A stretch of 47,000 nucleotides of DNA. Origin: Amanita rubescens (taxonomy: Eukaryota; Basidiomycota; Agaricomycetes; Agaricales; Amanitaceae). Position 1 is the stretch's first letter; each line of letters begins with the position of its first letter. The position numbers and the translations under genes were made by a program. The notes below the pieces were generated by a model. That model saw nothing but the letters and a program-made list of their open reading frames with translations, searched no databases and was not told the origin of the DNA. This document shows positions 20,408 to 31,897 of the stretch, one piece after another. The stretch is taken from contig WION01000409.1 of NCBI GenBank assembly GCA_015039365.1, positions 1-47,000 on the forward strand, given 5' to 3'.

Positions 20408-22223
20408 CGTGGGCTGAGTAAAGATGCGCTCAGCGTATCATGTAACGCTAAGGCTGTGCAGCGTCACATGGTCACAGTGAATCTACTATACCGTGGAAAA
20501 TGATATCGGCAAAGTCTGCCGTGTGTTGCGACATAGCCTACTTATAGCAAGATCGTACAAGAAGACCATGGCCAAACGCCACCGAGGGGTGTGAAAAGCT
20601 TGAGGTCAGACTGGAAATAGTGAATTGAAGCATCGGAAAGGCGCGATGAGACGTTAGTAGTACGCCGTCAGCCGAGCACCATTTGCCTGACATCCTCATC
20701 TCATAGCATCTTTCCAGAGTCTTGGCAAGCCACCAGTCTCAAGGATAGACTGGAAAATGTGAGCAAGGGTTGAGGATGGGTGTGCACTCTAGTACGTTAC
20801 TGAAGCTGGTCACTCCGCTGTTCAGCGCGGACTGACGAATCCTCTGTCCACGCAGCCCAACATTTTCATTCCTTCTCAGTCCTTTCAAATTCCCTTTTTA
20901 TCCTCTCATGCGCAGTTTTTCGAACCACCTTGAACAGTTCGGTCGCCTGTACAAGTACATCTCCCGGTCTGAATCTGCACATCGTCAGTCACGGCGGCCA
21001 CTAATCCAACACCCTCTCGCAACGGAAAGATGAACCTTCCGTAGGGCACGGCTACGACTATGCCCAAGGTATGCTCATCGCTTCTTCTTTCATCTACCTC
21101 ATCATACCCCCTCTCCCCGCTTTTCAAAGCATCTTGATCCCACACTGTCATCAGTGAGCAGCATATATATATCCCCTTCCTTCCAATCACGTCTACTTCA
21201 ACTACCGAAGAAGATGACAACGGGACTGGGGAAAACGGGTTGAAACGACTGCGTTGACCTCATATCTGCTATATCGCCTTTTCCTGCACCGACGCCTGAA
21301 GAACCACGGTCAACGCTGCACTTCATCATGACAATATCAGAAGCCGTGTCGCTTGGGACCAGTTACCTTTAAGATGTGATCAAGAGGTTTGTAAATATGC
21401 TGCTGAGTGTCGGACATTGATTGAAAAAGTTTTAACGTCAGTTCCATAAGGAGAAAAAACTTGGCTGGTGTTGTCTATGCCTGTTGGGAAGACTACGCAG
21501 TCTGAGAAACAGGCTGGCAAGAAGTTGGAAAGTGGAATGGGCAGTCACCATTCTGACGGTGAGTGCTCGTCTTTTCATTCGATTTAGAGATTTTTGGGCA
21601 TTTACGGAGCTACACAGATTCAACGTGCCGAGATGCTACATCTAAAATGTCTCGGTGCAAGTTTAGGACGACATTCAAGTCGAGTGGCATTCCATATACA
21701 GGAGACTGGAGATGTGCCAAGAGTATCCTCAACAGCAACATCCCCTATCACCGCCCGCCTCCACACTTCCGATACGACTAACCATCACCAAAGTATCACC
21801 AAAAGCAGCAGTCCCTCAACATTTCTCCTGTTCTGCATCAATCCTACAGATCCCGAGCGACCCTCCATTGTAGACTCTCCATCCGTGCCGACAGCAGCAA
21901 CTACGACAGAAGCGAGAAGGACATATGCGCTATACGTGCACTGTCCCCATCTCTAAGGTCTCATCTTCATCTTCGTCATCCACCCTGCTCAAAGTTCAAA
22001 TAATCCGAACAAGTCTTCGTCTCCGCCACTAGCCATTGGAGGCGAAGATGTGTAAACGAACGCAGAAGTGAGAAAGGTCACCGTCCCAGCGGCCGCAGAA
22101 TCATTGACCGCTCCATCTTCCGCGACCTCCGTCGTTGATAATGTTATGCTACCGGTCAAAAACGATGAAAAGAAAAAAGAAAACGAAAAAAGAGGCGCTG
22201 TTGCTGCTGTTGACATGGCTTCA
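20408..22223. other. Mostly unassigned; possible gene scraps
   Basis: On the plus strand, ATG at 21478 opens MPVGKTTQSEKQAGKK and reaches a good donor (gtgagtgctcg); a possible acceptor ctacacag follows at about 21619, but the continuation has no recognisable domain. At 22068-22223 a coding-like stretch (..AAESLTAPSSATSVVDN..) is cut off exactly at the left edge of duplicated block B. A TATA-like run (atatatatcc) lies near 21170. I support no complete gene here. Confidence 0.3.
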
Positions 22224-23006
22224 ACGTCCTTCGGCGCCAGCAAAGCCAGGAGGGGAATTTGTTATTAATGTGAATCGGACACCACAAACACCTCGAAAAA
22301 CTCGGTCACTCCGGTCATCCGCCCCAAATACTCCTCATACTCCTCATACTCCTCGTACCCCTCGTGCTACTTTTTACGCACATACCTATATTTCCGCACT
22401 TCCACGCATGTCCAAGTTCACCTCAATGGCCGCCTTTTTAGCATCTACGAACCCGGCCAAATCTGATGTACGAATGTTTGGAAGAGGCCTAGATGAGAAA
22501 AAACGTCGAAAGAGGCGAGCTCCTACTATGACAAAAGCAGGAAACGGGCCAGCCAAGGTAATCTTTCACCTCGCTTGATTCACTATCGTTTTTTAATGTA
22601 TGGCGTGGATTGGGCTAAATAGGTCCCTCAGCGGCTTCTTGATCATACGCCGTTTCCTTTTGATAGGCTGATGGCGATTATGGGAAGCTTGTTGGAAGAA
22701 AATGATGTTGATGGTGAGGGGAGTAGAGCGCCTGCGGATGACGTGTTCCATACTCCAGGAGAGTATACTGATATGGAGATGATGAGAGTTGGAGTGTATA
22801 CTGTGAATCGCTTTTCCATTTTTCCGTTCTTGTATATTGGTTAACATTATCCTTCTGCAGGTTGCAGAATTTGCATCGATGTGGTTACTCCATCGTACTT
22901 CGCCTTCAGACCGACTTGAAGGTCTGCCAATGTACAAGTGGGGGATATCATATGAAGACACGTTGGGATTGGCGAAGGAATAATGATTTATTGTGCCCCG
23001 CGTAAT
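22224..23006 (+). pseudogene. orc5: ORC5 3'-end pseudogene, copy B
   Basis: Starts abruptly in the Ser/Pro/Thr-rich linker and then gives ISALPRMSKFTSMAAFLAST, PAKSDVRMFGRGLDEKKR, a retained intron, an intact exon (PQRLLDHTPFPFDRLMAIMG, then GEYTDMEMMRVGVYT), a second retained intron ending ctgcag, and ..HRTSPSDRLEGLPMYKWG... The C-terminus is broken by a deletion that creates a stop after GLAKE. Compared with copy A, the middle exon is better preserved while the N-terminal half and last codons are missing, so the copies decayed independently. Confidence 0.85.
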
Positions 23007-23334
23007 GCGGAACGAAGCATGTTCTCCCTACTTGAAATACACCTTTAGCGAATATGGAGCACGTAACGGTACATCCACCTTCTGGAACTAAATACGCCAA
23101 ATGGTCAGCCCGTTTATTCATAGGTTCGGTAGCTTCCTCTTTGCAGTGACATATTCCATGGACTGAAGAGCCATGTACTTCGGCAGATACGAATACTGCG
23201 AACGTTGACGTTCAAACGTTCAAGATCAACGACATAACGACACCTCGCTCTGGAGGCTTAAGCGCTTATATTTAGTAGCCAGCAAACTCCGCCGCACCAA
23301 GGCCACGCGATGTCTTGCCTAAGGTACCTCATTC

Positions 23335-23905
23335 CTCAATGCCGTGAGTCGCAAGCTCTTCCGTGCATAAAATAATTCTGACATGCGTCTCTCATCGGAT
23401 TCTTCCAAACGATGGTTCAGAACATCGGATATCCATGCCACGCTCGACCTCCTCTAATGACCTTGTTCCTATCCCCCCACTACCACAAATCCAGCTCATT
23501 GATTCGCTTCCGTTCCCCCCAGGCTCTGGAGAATCCAAGTGATCAGAAATTACGCTTAATAGCCTAGCCAGCTAGGAGCCTTACCAATCTGTTGCTGACC
23601 GCAAGAGGAAGAAGACATATCTATCACGCCTGTCAAGGTGTGAGCGAAAAGGAAGAAGAAAAGGAATTTTCGTGCTCTTGGTCAACCGCGTACGCAGTCT
23701 AAGCCCGGGGCCCACGGCAAGGGAAGCACGAGGAAAAGAGGTTTAGAACCTCTTTACCATCCCCGGGAAACTCACCTTGTTTCCCATTCCTCCATCACTA
23801 TCCGGAGTCGTTCCAAAGGCAAGGGCGGTCTTGACGCGACGGGGCGACGGGCGAACGGGGCGGGCGACGGGCATCGTGGGCGGGGATCTAAAAAAAAACT
23901 CCTGA
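23335..23905 (-). pseudogene. Unknown multi-exon gene relic, copy B
   Basis: Homologue of the relic at 10740-11295. Here exon 1 (MPVARPVRPSPRRVKTALAF, then ..DSDGGMGNK) is in frame and ends at a consensus donor gtgagt, but exon 2 has lost one base (GCGTGATAG in place of GCGTGGATAG) and hits a stop. An extra G in the last exon shifts the frame again. The pattern of damage is complementary to copy A. Confidence 0.5.
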
Positions 23906-24009
23906 ACAGAAACAATACGTCAGCCCGTGCCTTAAACAGAAGAACAGAAATCAAACGAAATTCGCGCCTTCAACCACCTCCTAACCAGCCCCATTTACGG
24001 GGTTGGCGC

Positions 24010-24519
24010 CTACTTCCGAAACCCAAGCTCCTCCCAGACTTTCTCCGAGATTTCCTCTTCCCAAGCCTTACTGATATACCGAACATTAGGCGGAAACATC
24101 GCGTCAAATTGCTCAGAGGTGCAGAAATTCGCCGTTGACGCTTTCAGCTCCTGACGCGCCTTTTCGTTTGCCTCCAGGCTAGCGACGAGGAAAGCCGCAT
24201 GGTGCAAAAGCTTCTGCATATGTTCTGCGTCAGCATCAGGAAGAACGGAGCGCTTATCTTTCGCGATTTTCCCGGCAATTTGCTTTTTCCACTTTTTGAA
24301 CACGGCAGTAGTGGCAAGCCAACCATCCTTGGATGCGGAAGGATGATCCCGGGTTTCCTTTTCCTCGAGCACTGGCGACTGGGTAACCGGCATGTCCTTG
24401 GCAACTTGGACGTGAAGAAGACCGGTAATCGCGTCAGCGGCATCGATGTTTAAGGATAGAGTGTGTTTGGATTGACGACCAGCGCCAATGGTAGCAATGA
24501 AGGATGTGATAGCGCGCAT
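24010..24519 (-). CDS. Unknown 169-aa protein, duplicated copy B
   Basis: Uninterrupted frame from ATG at 24519 to stop at 24010, paralogue of 11413-11904. It starts MRAITSFIATIGAGRQSKH and contains the six residues (KDMPVT region) that copy A lacks through an in-frame 18-nt deletion. The Lys-rich FKKWKKQIAGK, the helical centre and the C-terminal WEEEISEKVWEELGFRK are unchanged. A TATA box lies at the same upstream position. Function unknown. Confidence 0.65.
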   Translation of the reverse strand: MRAITSFIATIGAGRQSKHTLSLNIDAADAITGLLHVQVAKDMPVTQSPVLEEKETRDHPSASKDGWLATTAVFKKWKKQIAGKIAKDKRSVLPDADAEHMQKLLHHAAFLVASLEANEKARQELKASTANFCTSEQFDAMFPPNVRYISKAWEEEISEKVWEELGFRK

Positions 24520-24575
24520 GGTAAATGTGTGTAGATGTGGATTCTAAGGAAGAGGAGCTAACGTATGCGGACAGG

Positions 24576-24585
24576 TTTATATAGG
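24576..24585 (-). promoter_or_regulatory. TATA box of the 169-aa gene, copy B
   Basis: CCTATATAAA on the minus strand about 60 bp upstream of ATG 24519, identical to copy A. Confidence 0.55.
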
Positions 24586-24799
24586 CGTTTCAATGTCAAC
24601 CGCACGATCGGTCAGCCACTTGATCTTTGCTTGCACAAACAAGTGGAGCACTGGACCGATTGTTGCACCTGGTTGAGAAATTGACCTTTTAAGGGGCAAT
24701 GGAGGTGCTGGAGATGTCGACGGTTGTGTAAAGGGATGACATAGACTGACTGGTACTGTGATCGGCGCCGACGCTGCCAGAACGAACACAGTTAGGCTT

Positions 24800-26185
24800 C
24801 AGCGAGCAGGACGCGCTCGGGACAGCCTATGTGCATTGACGAGGAATATGGCGGAATGGAAACGCTGGAGACCAGGAGGACGAGGACCTTCGTAACTTCG
24901 TTGTGCATCAATCGGCAATCGGTTGTTCAAACCAACGCACTAGAGGAACTATGTCTTCGTATCACAAATGCAACTATCTAACCTATACTCGCCCTGATAT
25001 ATCATCTATTCCTCCACGGTCCATCATTGTCAGCCAAACCGGGGGAGAACTTGGCTTTAAGTAACGCGGATCCGATGACCCCGACACAAACACCGTTATA
25101 CTCGTCTCATGCATATATGCCTATCCAAGTGATAAGGTCTAGGCTCGGGTGACTCGCGCTTCCGCGCCGTTAACCTCGATGGCCGCCCTCCAAACTTTGG
25201 AGGCCTCCACGGGCCCCTAGTCAATGCCTTCAAGTCAATGCTCTCCCTCATCGTTGAGGACACCGCAATCCCAGCGTTCCCGTGGTACTATGTCCGCCAC
25301 CAGTTCTGGCCCAAGTTCTGGATGAACCTGAATCAATGGAGCTGCCGAGCCCGAGCTTCGCCGTGCCACTTCGTCGCCACTATGTACACCTTACTCTATT
25401 CTTATCTGTGCGACAAATAGGCGCCATCCCTCTTGATACGATACCCAGCATTTGAATTGGCAGACGCTCAAATTTATCACAAGGCAAGATTGAGAAGCTT
25501 TACCCAAACCCCTCAATACGACACACCTGCACTTGAACAACAGATCCTGAATAAAGGGAGCGGGAATGTAACCTGTCGCTGGCCACGATCGGATAACCGA
25601 AAGAGATGAAGGTCCCACTTTCTTCTCTGATAAGTATGCTGTTTTGATGTGCGTCGCCTATCGTTGTTCTGGCAGGATATCATCAGTTAGGCGCTCGTGA
25701 GTCTAATTCGGACTATGCACTTAACTCAGTAGCGAATGTTCCCAGTGCTCAGGTTGCTTGCGAGGCTCTATACGCACTAAGTGGGCATGCCCGCCTTTAC
25801 GAAGGCAGATCCCATCTGTTTTATTATTGCACTCCTCACACTCGTACATGGTGTAAGGCGTGGAAGAAGACACCAAACTGTTTTAATGACCGTTTGCAAG
25901 AGCTGGAGAGACGAATATCGCATGCTGGTAGAATGCCCCATACGGAAGGCATTGTGACGGCATTGCGAAGAGTCCGGAGTTGGGAAACTTGGACTTGGAA
26001 AACCGGACATCGTGTAGCTGACAAAGTTGTTCATGGTTGGACTCGGTCGCTGGCTAACCGGAACCAACGGGCCTAGTTGGGGATTGACGAAGTTGCATGT
26101 TCTATTGAACGAATCACTGTGAGATCCCGTATAAGGCGGAATGAAGCATTGTTCCTTTTATTCAAAATACGTACACCTTTGAACA
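24800..26185 (+). pseudogene. orc5: ORC5 fragment, highly diverged copy C
   Basis: Scattered alignments to copy A in the same order: 'gtgcattgac.aggaata' and 'cggttgttcaaacc' (24825-24935), the linker region 'ccaaaccgggggagaacttg' with 'acacaaacaccg' (25030-25100), '..tcgatggccgccct' (about 25170-25195), and at the end 'ttggggattgacgaag' through 'gcggaatgaagcattgttcc' (26077-26160), equivalent to the ORC5 C-terminus and downstream flank. No reading frame survives. The stretch in between (about 25200-26070) has no counterpart in A or B and may be inserted sequence. Confidence 0.55.
25425..25590 (+). pseudogene. Coding-like fragment inside ORC5 copy C
   Basis: One plus-strand frame reads RYPAFELADAQIYHKARLRS, followed by ..PQYDTPALEQQILNKGSGN, before stops appear. 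The composition looks like real protein, but it has neither start nor end and I do not recognise the family. Probably a captured or leftover exon. Confidence 0.25.
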
Positions 26186-26682
26186 CTTTTTTTTTTTGCA
26201 ATTAACACGTAAAAGAACGTCCACAAGGCTTCTCGACGCAGTTGTGTTCCCACTGTATGTCAGGATAGCTATTCCGCATGTCCTGCACCGAACCAAGCAT
26301 GCCGGAATGCCGGCGCCCTGGATGTCACCCAGCAACCTAGCTACGAGTTCATTTCGAAATATGGACATCACGTCAAAATATGTGCTAAACCGCTTCAAGC
26401 AGCTGCATCTCTGCGGTAAGTCATTTCATCGATTCAAGAGCCGTTTTATAACCCAGAAGCTGCCCAAAAACCTCCCACGCGAGAAAAGTGAATCGAAATT
26501 TCAGTTGCCCAGTTGTCCAAGAATGCTTGATCCATCCAAGTCATGCTTCCATGGTTCTAAGCAAATATGTAATGCTAGAAATACGGTGTGTATTTAAAAG
26601 TATATAACGTAGTAATCAGATACACGTATTAAATTCAAACATTCGATGATTCTCGTCTTCCCTTTAGCTGGAAGAAGTCCCA
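26186..26682. other. No gene recognised
   Basis: An open plus frame (26196-26597) has no recognisable features. The end of this stretch is the likely 3' flank of the DUF6534 gene on the minus strand. Confidence 0.4.
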
Positions 26683-28269
26683 TCAGTGCGCGGAAAACTC
26701 AAAATGACATTTGAAACTTACCACTTCGTCTCGTTCTTCTGTTACACTGGTTGATATCTGAACAATTGTCTTCGTACGAGGATCTGTATCGACCCTGTGT
26801 GAAAGATGATGTGATTCTGCGCCAACAAACGACGTAGTAAGAGCGGATTGATCGCCCCAGACGCGATGCCGTGTTCGTCCATTAAGATTAGCCAATGCGA
26901 TATTGGAATACCTGTCGATGGAATTGTCAACTCTTAATGCAAAGGAAAATGCACGAATAACTTACAATTTGCCCAGAATAACAGCCCTAAAGCGCACTTG
27001 TCGTTAGACAAGTACCATCAAAGGAACATCCAAACTCACGGGACTATATGTAGGAAGTAGTCGGGGTATTTCAGATACAAAGCAAGATCGATAACGGCCG
27101 TGATGACGGTGACAACACCAGTTTCAACCGTATGCACGATGAGTTTAGTAATGAGTGTCTCAGTTCTCTTAAAAGGAGAATTGGATTTGGCTTGTAGAAG
27201 CTGATGATAGATTTAATCAGGTTTCCGTCGAATCCTGGGCTGAGAACACCTACGATTGTAACCATACTAGCGGCAATAAGGAAGTCACATGCTAGGGACC
27301 CAGCCAGCCATATCTTTGGGACGGATCAGACGGCGAAGACAGTTGCTGATGGCCGCACTTACTACAACGCCCGTGCTGAAACCCTTCACGTCGAGCACAC
27401 TCGCATAGAAATAGAACTAATTTCGCATTAGCCGCGATCGCTAGCAGTTTGACAAGTAAAACTTACTCGAATGCCGTTAACGATGGCGCTGAGGCCCTGC
27501 ATTAGTGCCACCTGGACGTGGGTGTTAGATGCATTGGTGACTGAAGAAATAGGTTGAGCCACACCATAACGATTAGGACTGCAGCGAAGGTAAATACCCA
27601 GCTGCGCCGTCTGAGCATAAATACTCTCCTAGCTAAACATCAGTAAAAGCGAGCATGAGAAAAAAAGTTGACTGACCATGCGAAGAAACTCTGCACTATT
27701 ATTGATACTGACATATGCGTCGTCGGCATTAATGATACACGCATGTTAGGCTTAGAACTTACCAATTCCTGCTGAGATGGGTATCGTAATTGAAGACCAG
27801 TTAAGGGTTTCCACGGCTGATACAAGGCCCCATCCAGCTACTAGTACAGACCACGCCCAGTGCGTCGATAGTACAGTCTGGATGAGTTCAAGGACCAACA
27901 ACGAATAAACTGGATATTATGTTAGTAAAAGAACATCGTTAGTTCAGACATTGACTGACCGAAACACTTGATGCCGAAGCGTTCCCTAGGAAACGATATG
28001 CTAAAGGAGTCTAACCAGGTGAGGTCAATTCGTTATGTCCCAGTAGAAATAGACGAGCGGCGTACAAATTTGAAGGCATAGTGTTCCTAGTAACCCCCAG
28101 TTCAGAATCGAACCAATGAACTATAATTGATGAGTGCGTGAGGTGATATATTTGCCATAAGCTACTTACAGCAGGTCCTGTGCTACGTCGAATTAGCCTC
28201 CATAACGCACGAAGTATGAGCGCGATATACTCACAAGTCTTTCAAATCGATCGCGGGTAGGGCAGCCAT
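26683..28269 (-). CDS. DUF6534-type seven-helix membrane protein, gene 1
   Basis: About 13 short exons join by eye from ATG 28269 (MAALPAIDLKDF, then TGPA) to the stop at 26683. Order of landmarks: FIGSILNWGLLGTLCLQI; YSFSISFPRERFGIKCF; VYSLLVLELIQTVL; HWAWSVLVAGWG; ITIPISAGIVSIIVQSFFAW; VALMQGLSAIVNGIR; IWLAGSLACDFLIAASMVTI; ETLITKLIVHTVETGVVTVI; YSNIALANLNGR. This layout of several hydrophobic helices, with NWG near the start, an FFAWR motif and a final S..ANLN.R, is that of the agaricomycete DUF6534 family, whose function is unknown; location in a membrane is inferred. All joins used GT-AG introns and I saw no disabling lesion. Its paralogue is at 41377-42933 and lacks one of these introns. 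Confidence 0.8.
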
Positions 28270-29334
28270 AATGGACAGGAAAGGATGATCGAAGGTGAAG
28301 TTTTGGAAGTTTAAAAGTGTATGGTTTATTTGAGGCCGACCAGATCGTCGTTTAGGCGGGTACGTTAGTGAATGACAGGGGAGCTTGGCAGATCCGAATC
28401 CTGTGGACGTTCAGAAAACTTTGATAACGACATAATAAACTCAACCTCACCTAGGGGTATGGAGAGGGAGGGGGTCCCTTGGAGGAAACGTTATGCATTG
28501 GATAGGCGTACTTGTACTGATTTATGGATACGACAGTAGCGTCTAGCGTTGCCGTCATGTGCCATTCGTGAGTATGCCATTGTCTTATTTCCGGGGGGGC
28601 ATCCTTCCCCATTAGTCGTCCGGCTAATCAATTCCAGAGGGGGTAAAAGGAGCCTCCTGTATATGGCGAGAAAGTGACGAGTGGATGCCTGTATAAGGAA
28701 TAGTACGGCAGAAGAGAAGGTAGAAGTGCCCAACCGAATTCGGCGTCACACAGGGAAACACAATGCAGTAAATATATTTGGTAATCGTTCTGTGGCCTCG
28801 TGATGGCCAGAAATATCAGTTTCCTTGAGGCCAGATGGGAAGCTTCCTGACAGGTCAAAATGAATCGATCACTGATGTAGCTAAGTATAAGAGGTATGGG
28901 ACTGACATCGGGCTTTAAGGACAGTTGACTTTGAAGCGCAATAAATCCATAGACCTACGGCTGACATTCCAAATGCGACAAACGCGAAAGTCTCATGGTT
29001 GCTTCATTTGCTTCCGTGTCCACATTCTCAGCCCTCGCCGTAACTGCTTCCTGTGCTGTAACTCATCGTCGGTTTAGGTAAGATGAATTAGACATGACGG
29101 GCAGACCACATGAGAGTAGTCGAGAATATTAGATAATTTCGAACGCTAGATAAGGTAGCCACCCCGGGACCAGTAGAACAGAGGTACAGTCTGTGAGAAT
29201 GATGCGAAGGATTCGCTGGCAAGAGGAGTGCCATCGCAGAAGCGAGCTACTCGGAAATTGGCATAAGGTTTTGTTGGGAAAGTTCTGGTTGCCTGAAAAA
29301 GCGGCCGTGGAAAAAAATTGATAAGCCATTAATT
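28270..29334. other. Upstream region of DUF6534 gene 1, no gene recognised
   Basis: Short unsupported frames only. No promoter motif stands out near 28270-28330. Confidence 0.4.
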
Positions 29335-29419
29335 AGCCCACCGCGAGGGTCGAACTCGCAGCCTTCAGATCGCCTATGTCTTAAGAGTCTGACGCTCTAT
29401 CCGATTGAGCTAGGCGGGC
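29335..29419 (-). tRNA. tRNA-Lys (CTT), with 11-nt intron
   Basis: On the minus strand the acceptor arm GCCCGCC pairs with GGTGGGC (one G-T). The D arm is GCTC..GAGC, the anticodon stem TCAGA/TCTGA encloses a loop with anticodon CTT, and the T arm is GCGAG-TTCGACC-CTCGC. An intron of about 11 nt sits in the usual place just 3' of the anticodon. A run of T follows the gene. Apart from anticodon and intron it is the same as the tRNA at 43831. Confidence 0.93.
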
Positions 29420-31769
29420 GACATTAAGTATTTTTCGCTTTTAATGACGGTCGTGCTGTCCTCAAGCCTCGACGATGGTAGCTTTGAACTCCACCTTCAT
29501 CTGATAATCTGATAGGGAACAATTCACTGTTCTTTCACATGGAGGCCGAAGTTATCAATGCCCCCTGTCCCGCCGCCGGCCTGTTATTTCCAAAGTAAGA
29601 ACTTCGCTTCTCCACCTCTACTCACGCCGCCGGCTTAGCGCGCTTTGGCCATAGTTGGATATGTCCTTGTCAGGGCTCCTCTGCATTTCAGGTGCCTTCC
29701 TTGAACAAAGGTACCGGATATTTATGGTTTCGGTTATCTACCACTGTAGGTATAAACTCTCGGGCGCCGACCTGCGCCCACTCGGAACCGTCAAAGTGGA
29801 GGTGAGAGGCTCGCAGCTACATGGTGACGAATGGCGAATGACGAATGTTCAAAGACCCGATCAAAAATGGCATCGTACAGGTGTGCCTCATTAGAGCTCT
29901 AATTGCATACTTATAGCGAACAATGGGCAATTGCAAGCTTGCTTGCTTTCCGACTACTGCCATGTCAACAGTAAAACCCCACGCAGGTGAGAGTAGCGTG
30001 ATACCTGCGTGTTGCCGTCCTCGTCACCAATGACGAACGACGATCGTTCTAGCCTCCCTTAACCGAGAAGTTCATACACCGACAGCTCGACCGTCCAACC
30101 ATCTCGAGGCCCTCTAGCGGAGATCAAGCGCACTACGTCGTTTCATCATTACTTCCACAGGCTATGGCGGGCAACACTGTTACACGCGCGACCTATAGAT
30201 TAGTACCGTACACACATGCCTTCCACGAAGAACTCATAACAAGTAGCGCCTTGTAATACAAGAGCGCGATGATCACACACGGTATGTACATGGCCGAAAC
30301 GTGAGGGACCGCTTGTACTTAGCGTAGATTACTGCGATCAACCATCGTACTTGGCGGCGTTCGTACATTCTTTAGATTTTATTTTATTCCAATTTTGTTT
30401 TAGAATTAGAATTAGAACTTTTTAAAAAAACAAGGACAGGCACGGAAACGAGTTTCCAAAGAAACATTGATCCATACAAAGTAATTTCTTTGTCGACGAC
30501 CAAAGATTGTCGTCATTGTTCCTTATTTAGATATAGAACAACCAACACAGTACTACACGATCCAATTATGATGACTTATGATTGAATATTCTGTCCTCCG
30601 AGCCCTACTATGACGTCCGAGGCGCGTAATGTAACTTCTTGAACCCTGGCTCACACATTCCGGAGTCGGTTTCATAAACGATCGACGTGAAGAGAACGAG
30701 CGAACAAAAGAAAAGCGATCTCACACTGGCCTTGATCGAAACTGTTGCTAACCCGAGAAAGAGGTAGGTAACCACACGAACACAACAAGTTGACGACGGA
30801 TCGATCGTCGGTACCAGTGAAGTCAGTGTAGCACGGCTTGAGATACGCAACACAGACTTGGGATCGTTATCAAGGGATTAAGTCACAGCTTCTTAATATA
30901 CCATCGGATACGTAGTAGTACCATCGCTTGCCGTGACGTTTTCAGGGCTAGAGAAAGGAAGAAGCACCGCGTAGCCTTGTATGTATTACCCCGTGATCGT
31001 CGATCGCGGTGCAGGGTTCGAGGAGCTTCGGCCGTTTTTTCAATTCCGTTTTGGAAGTCAAGTCGCTTTTCTTGTCCCAAAGAGTGTTATGTTGCAGCGT
31101 TATATCTTTCGCGCTTCTTTGCGTATAGCAACTCGAGCTAGAGGAAAAGGCGGCTGTTTTTTTTTCGAGGTCCAGGCACAATTTTGGCCATCGCTTGTGT
31201 TGGAGCAGTAGGCGCCGAGAAGACGAATATACACGTGTACGTGGATCATGAATCGTGGATCAAGGAAGGTACGCCTGTGCGATCGTCAACTTGGCACTGG
31301 TTTCCGTTCCGTTGCGAGGCAGTGCAGTGGCGGATGTAGACGATGACGACGCGCAGACAAAAGTCGCACTGCAGGAGAAGATGTACTGATCGCTTGATCC
31401 TTGACCGGGATCCTCAGGATCGACATAGCACTCGAGACTGTTGGTTCCAATATCCGCGACATGACAAGACACGACACGACGCGACGCAGTAGGGAAGAGA
31501 GACAGGAAGAAGGAAGAAAGCGGGAGATGAAACACGGAAGAATTTTCTCCGCGCGTGCGCATGTCGTGCCAACTGCCAAGGTTACAAAGCCGCGGTGTTT
31601 GAAGGATTTATGAGCCAAGTGGGCCAGTCCGAACGTTTCGATGGGTTCATGCGGAATGCGTTTTCGGCATGCTTTCAACTTTCAATCGGATTCCATGATC
31701 AATTTGATAACAGCGTGTTGTAGGATCCAATTGGAAGGATATGAAGTGCTAGGATTCCACTGACATCAA

Positions 31770-31800
31770 TTGGGGTGTGTGGGTGTGGGTGTGTGTGTGA
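31770..31800 (+). repeat. GT-rich microsatellite
   Basis: Imperfect (GGTGT/GTGTGT) run. Ordinary simple-sequence repeat. Confidence 0.7.
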
Positions 31801-31874
31801 GATTTTGAGGCATGAGATGAAGGAAATAAGGAGACAGACAGGGAACAAGGAGGCACACACACACGATACGGCAC

Positions 31875-31897
31875 GATATGATATGATATGATATTGA
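31875..31897 (+). repeat. (ATGAT) microsatellite
   Basis: Four to five tandem copies of a GATAT/ATGAT pentamer. Confidence 0.7.

Larger units (their letters stand above)
22224..24652 (+). repeat. Segmental duplication, copy B
   Basis: Collinear with 8172-12044 but without the hAT insertion: the site reads straight through from the Cys/Pro-coding stretch 'ccgccgcaccaa' to 'ggccacgcgatgtcttg' near 23300. Contains ORC5 copy B, the dispersed flank, the relic gene and the intact 169-aa gene. It begins inside ORC5 without any recognisable terminal repeat. Confidence 0.85.

Noticed and set aside
31260..31680. Small secreted cysteine-containing protein on the minus strand
   Set aside because: Only one coding-like stretch; no signal peptide, start or splice chain could be found.
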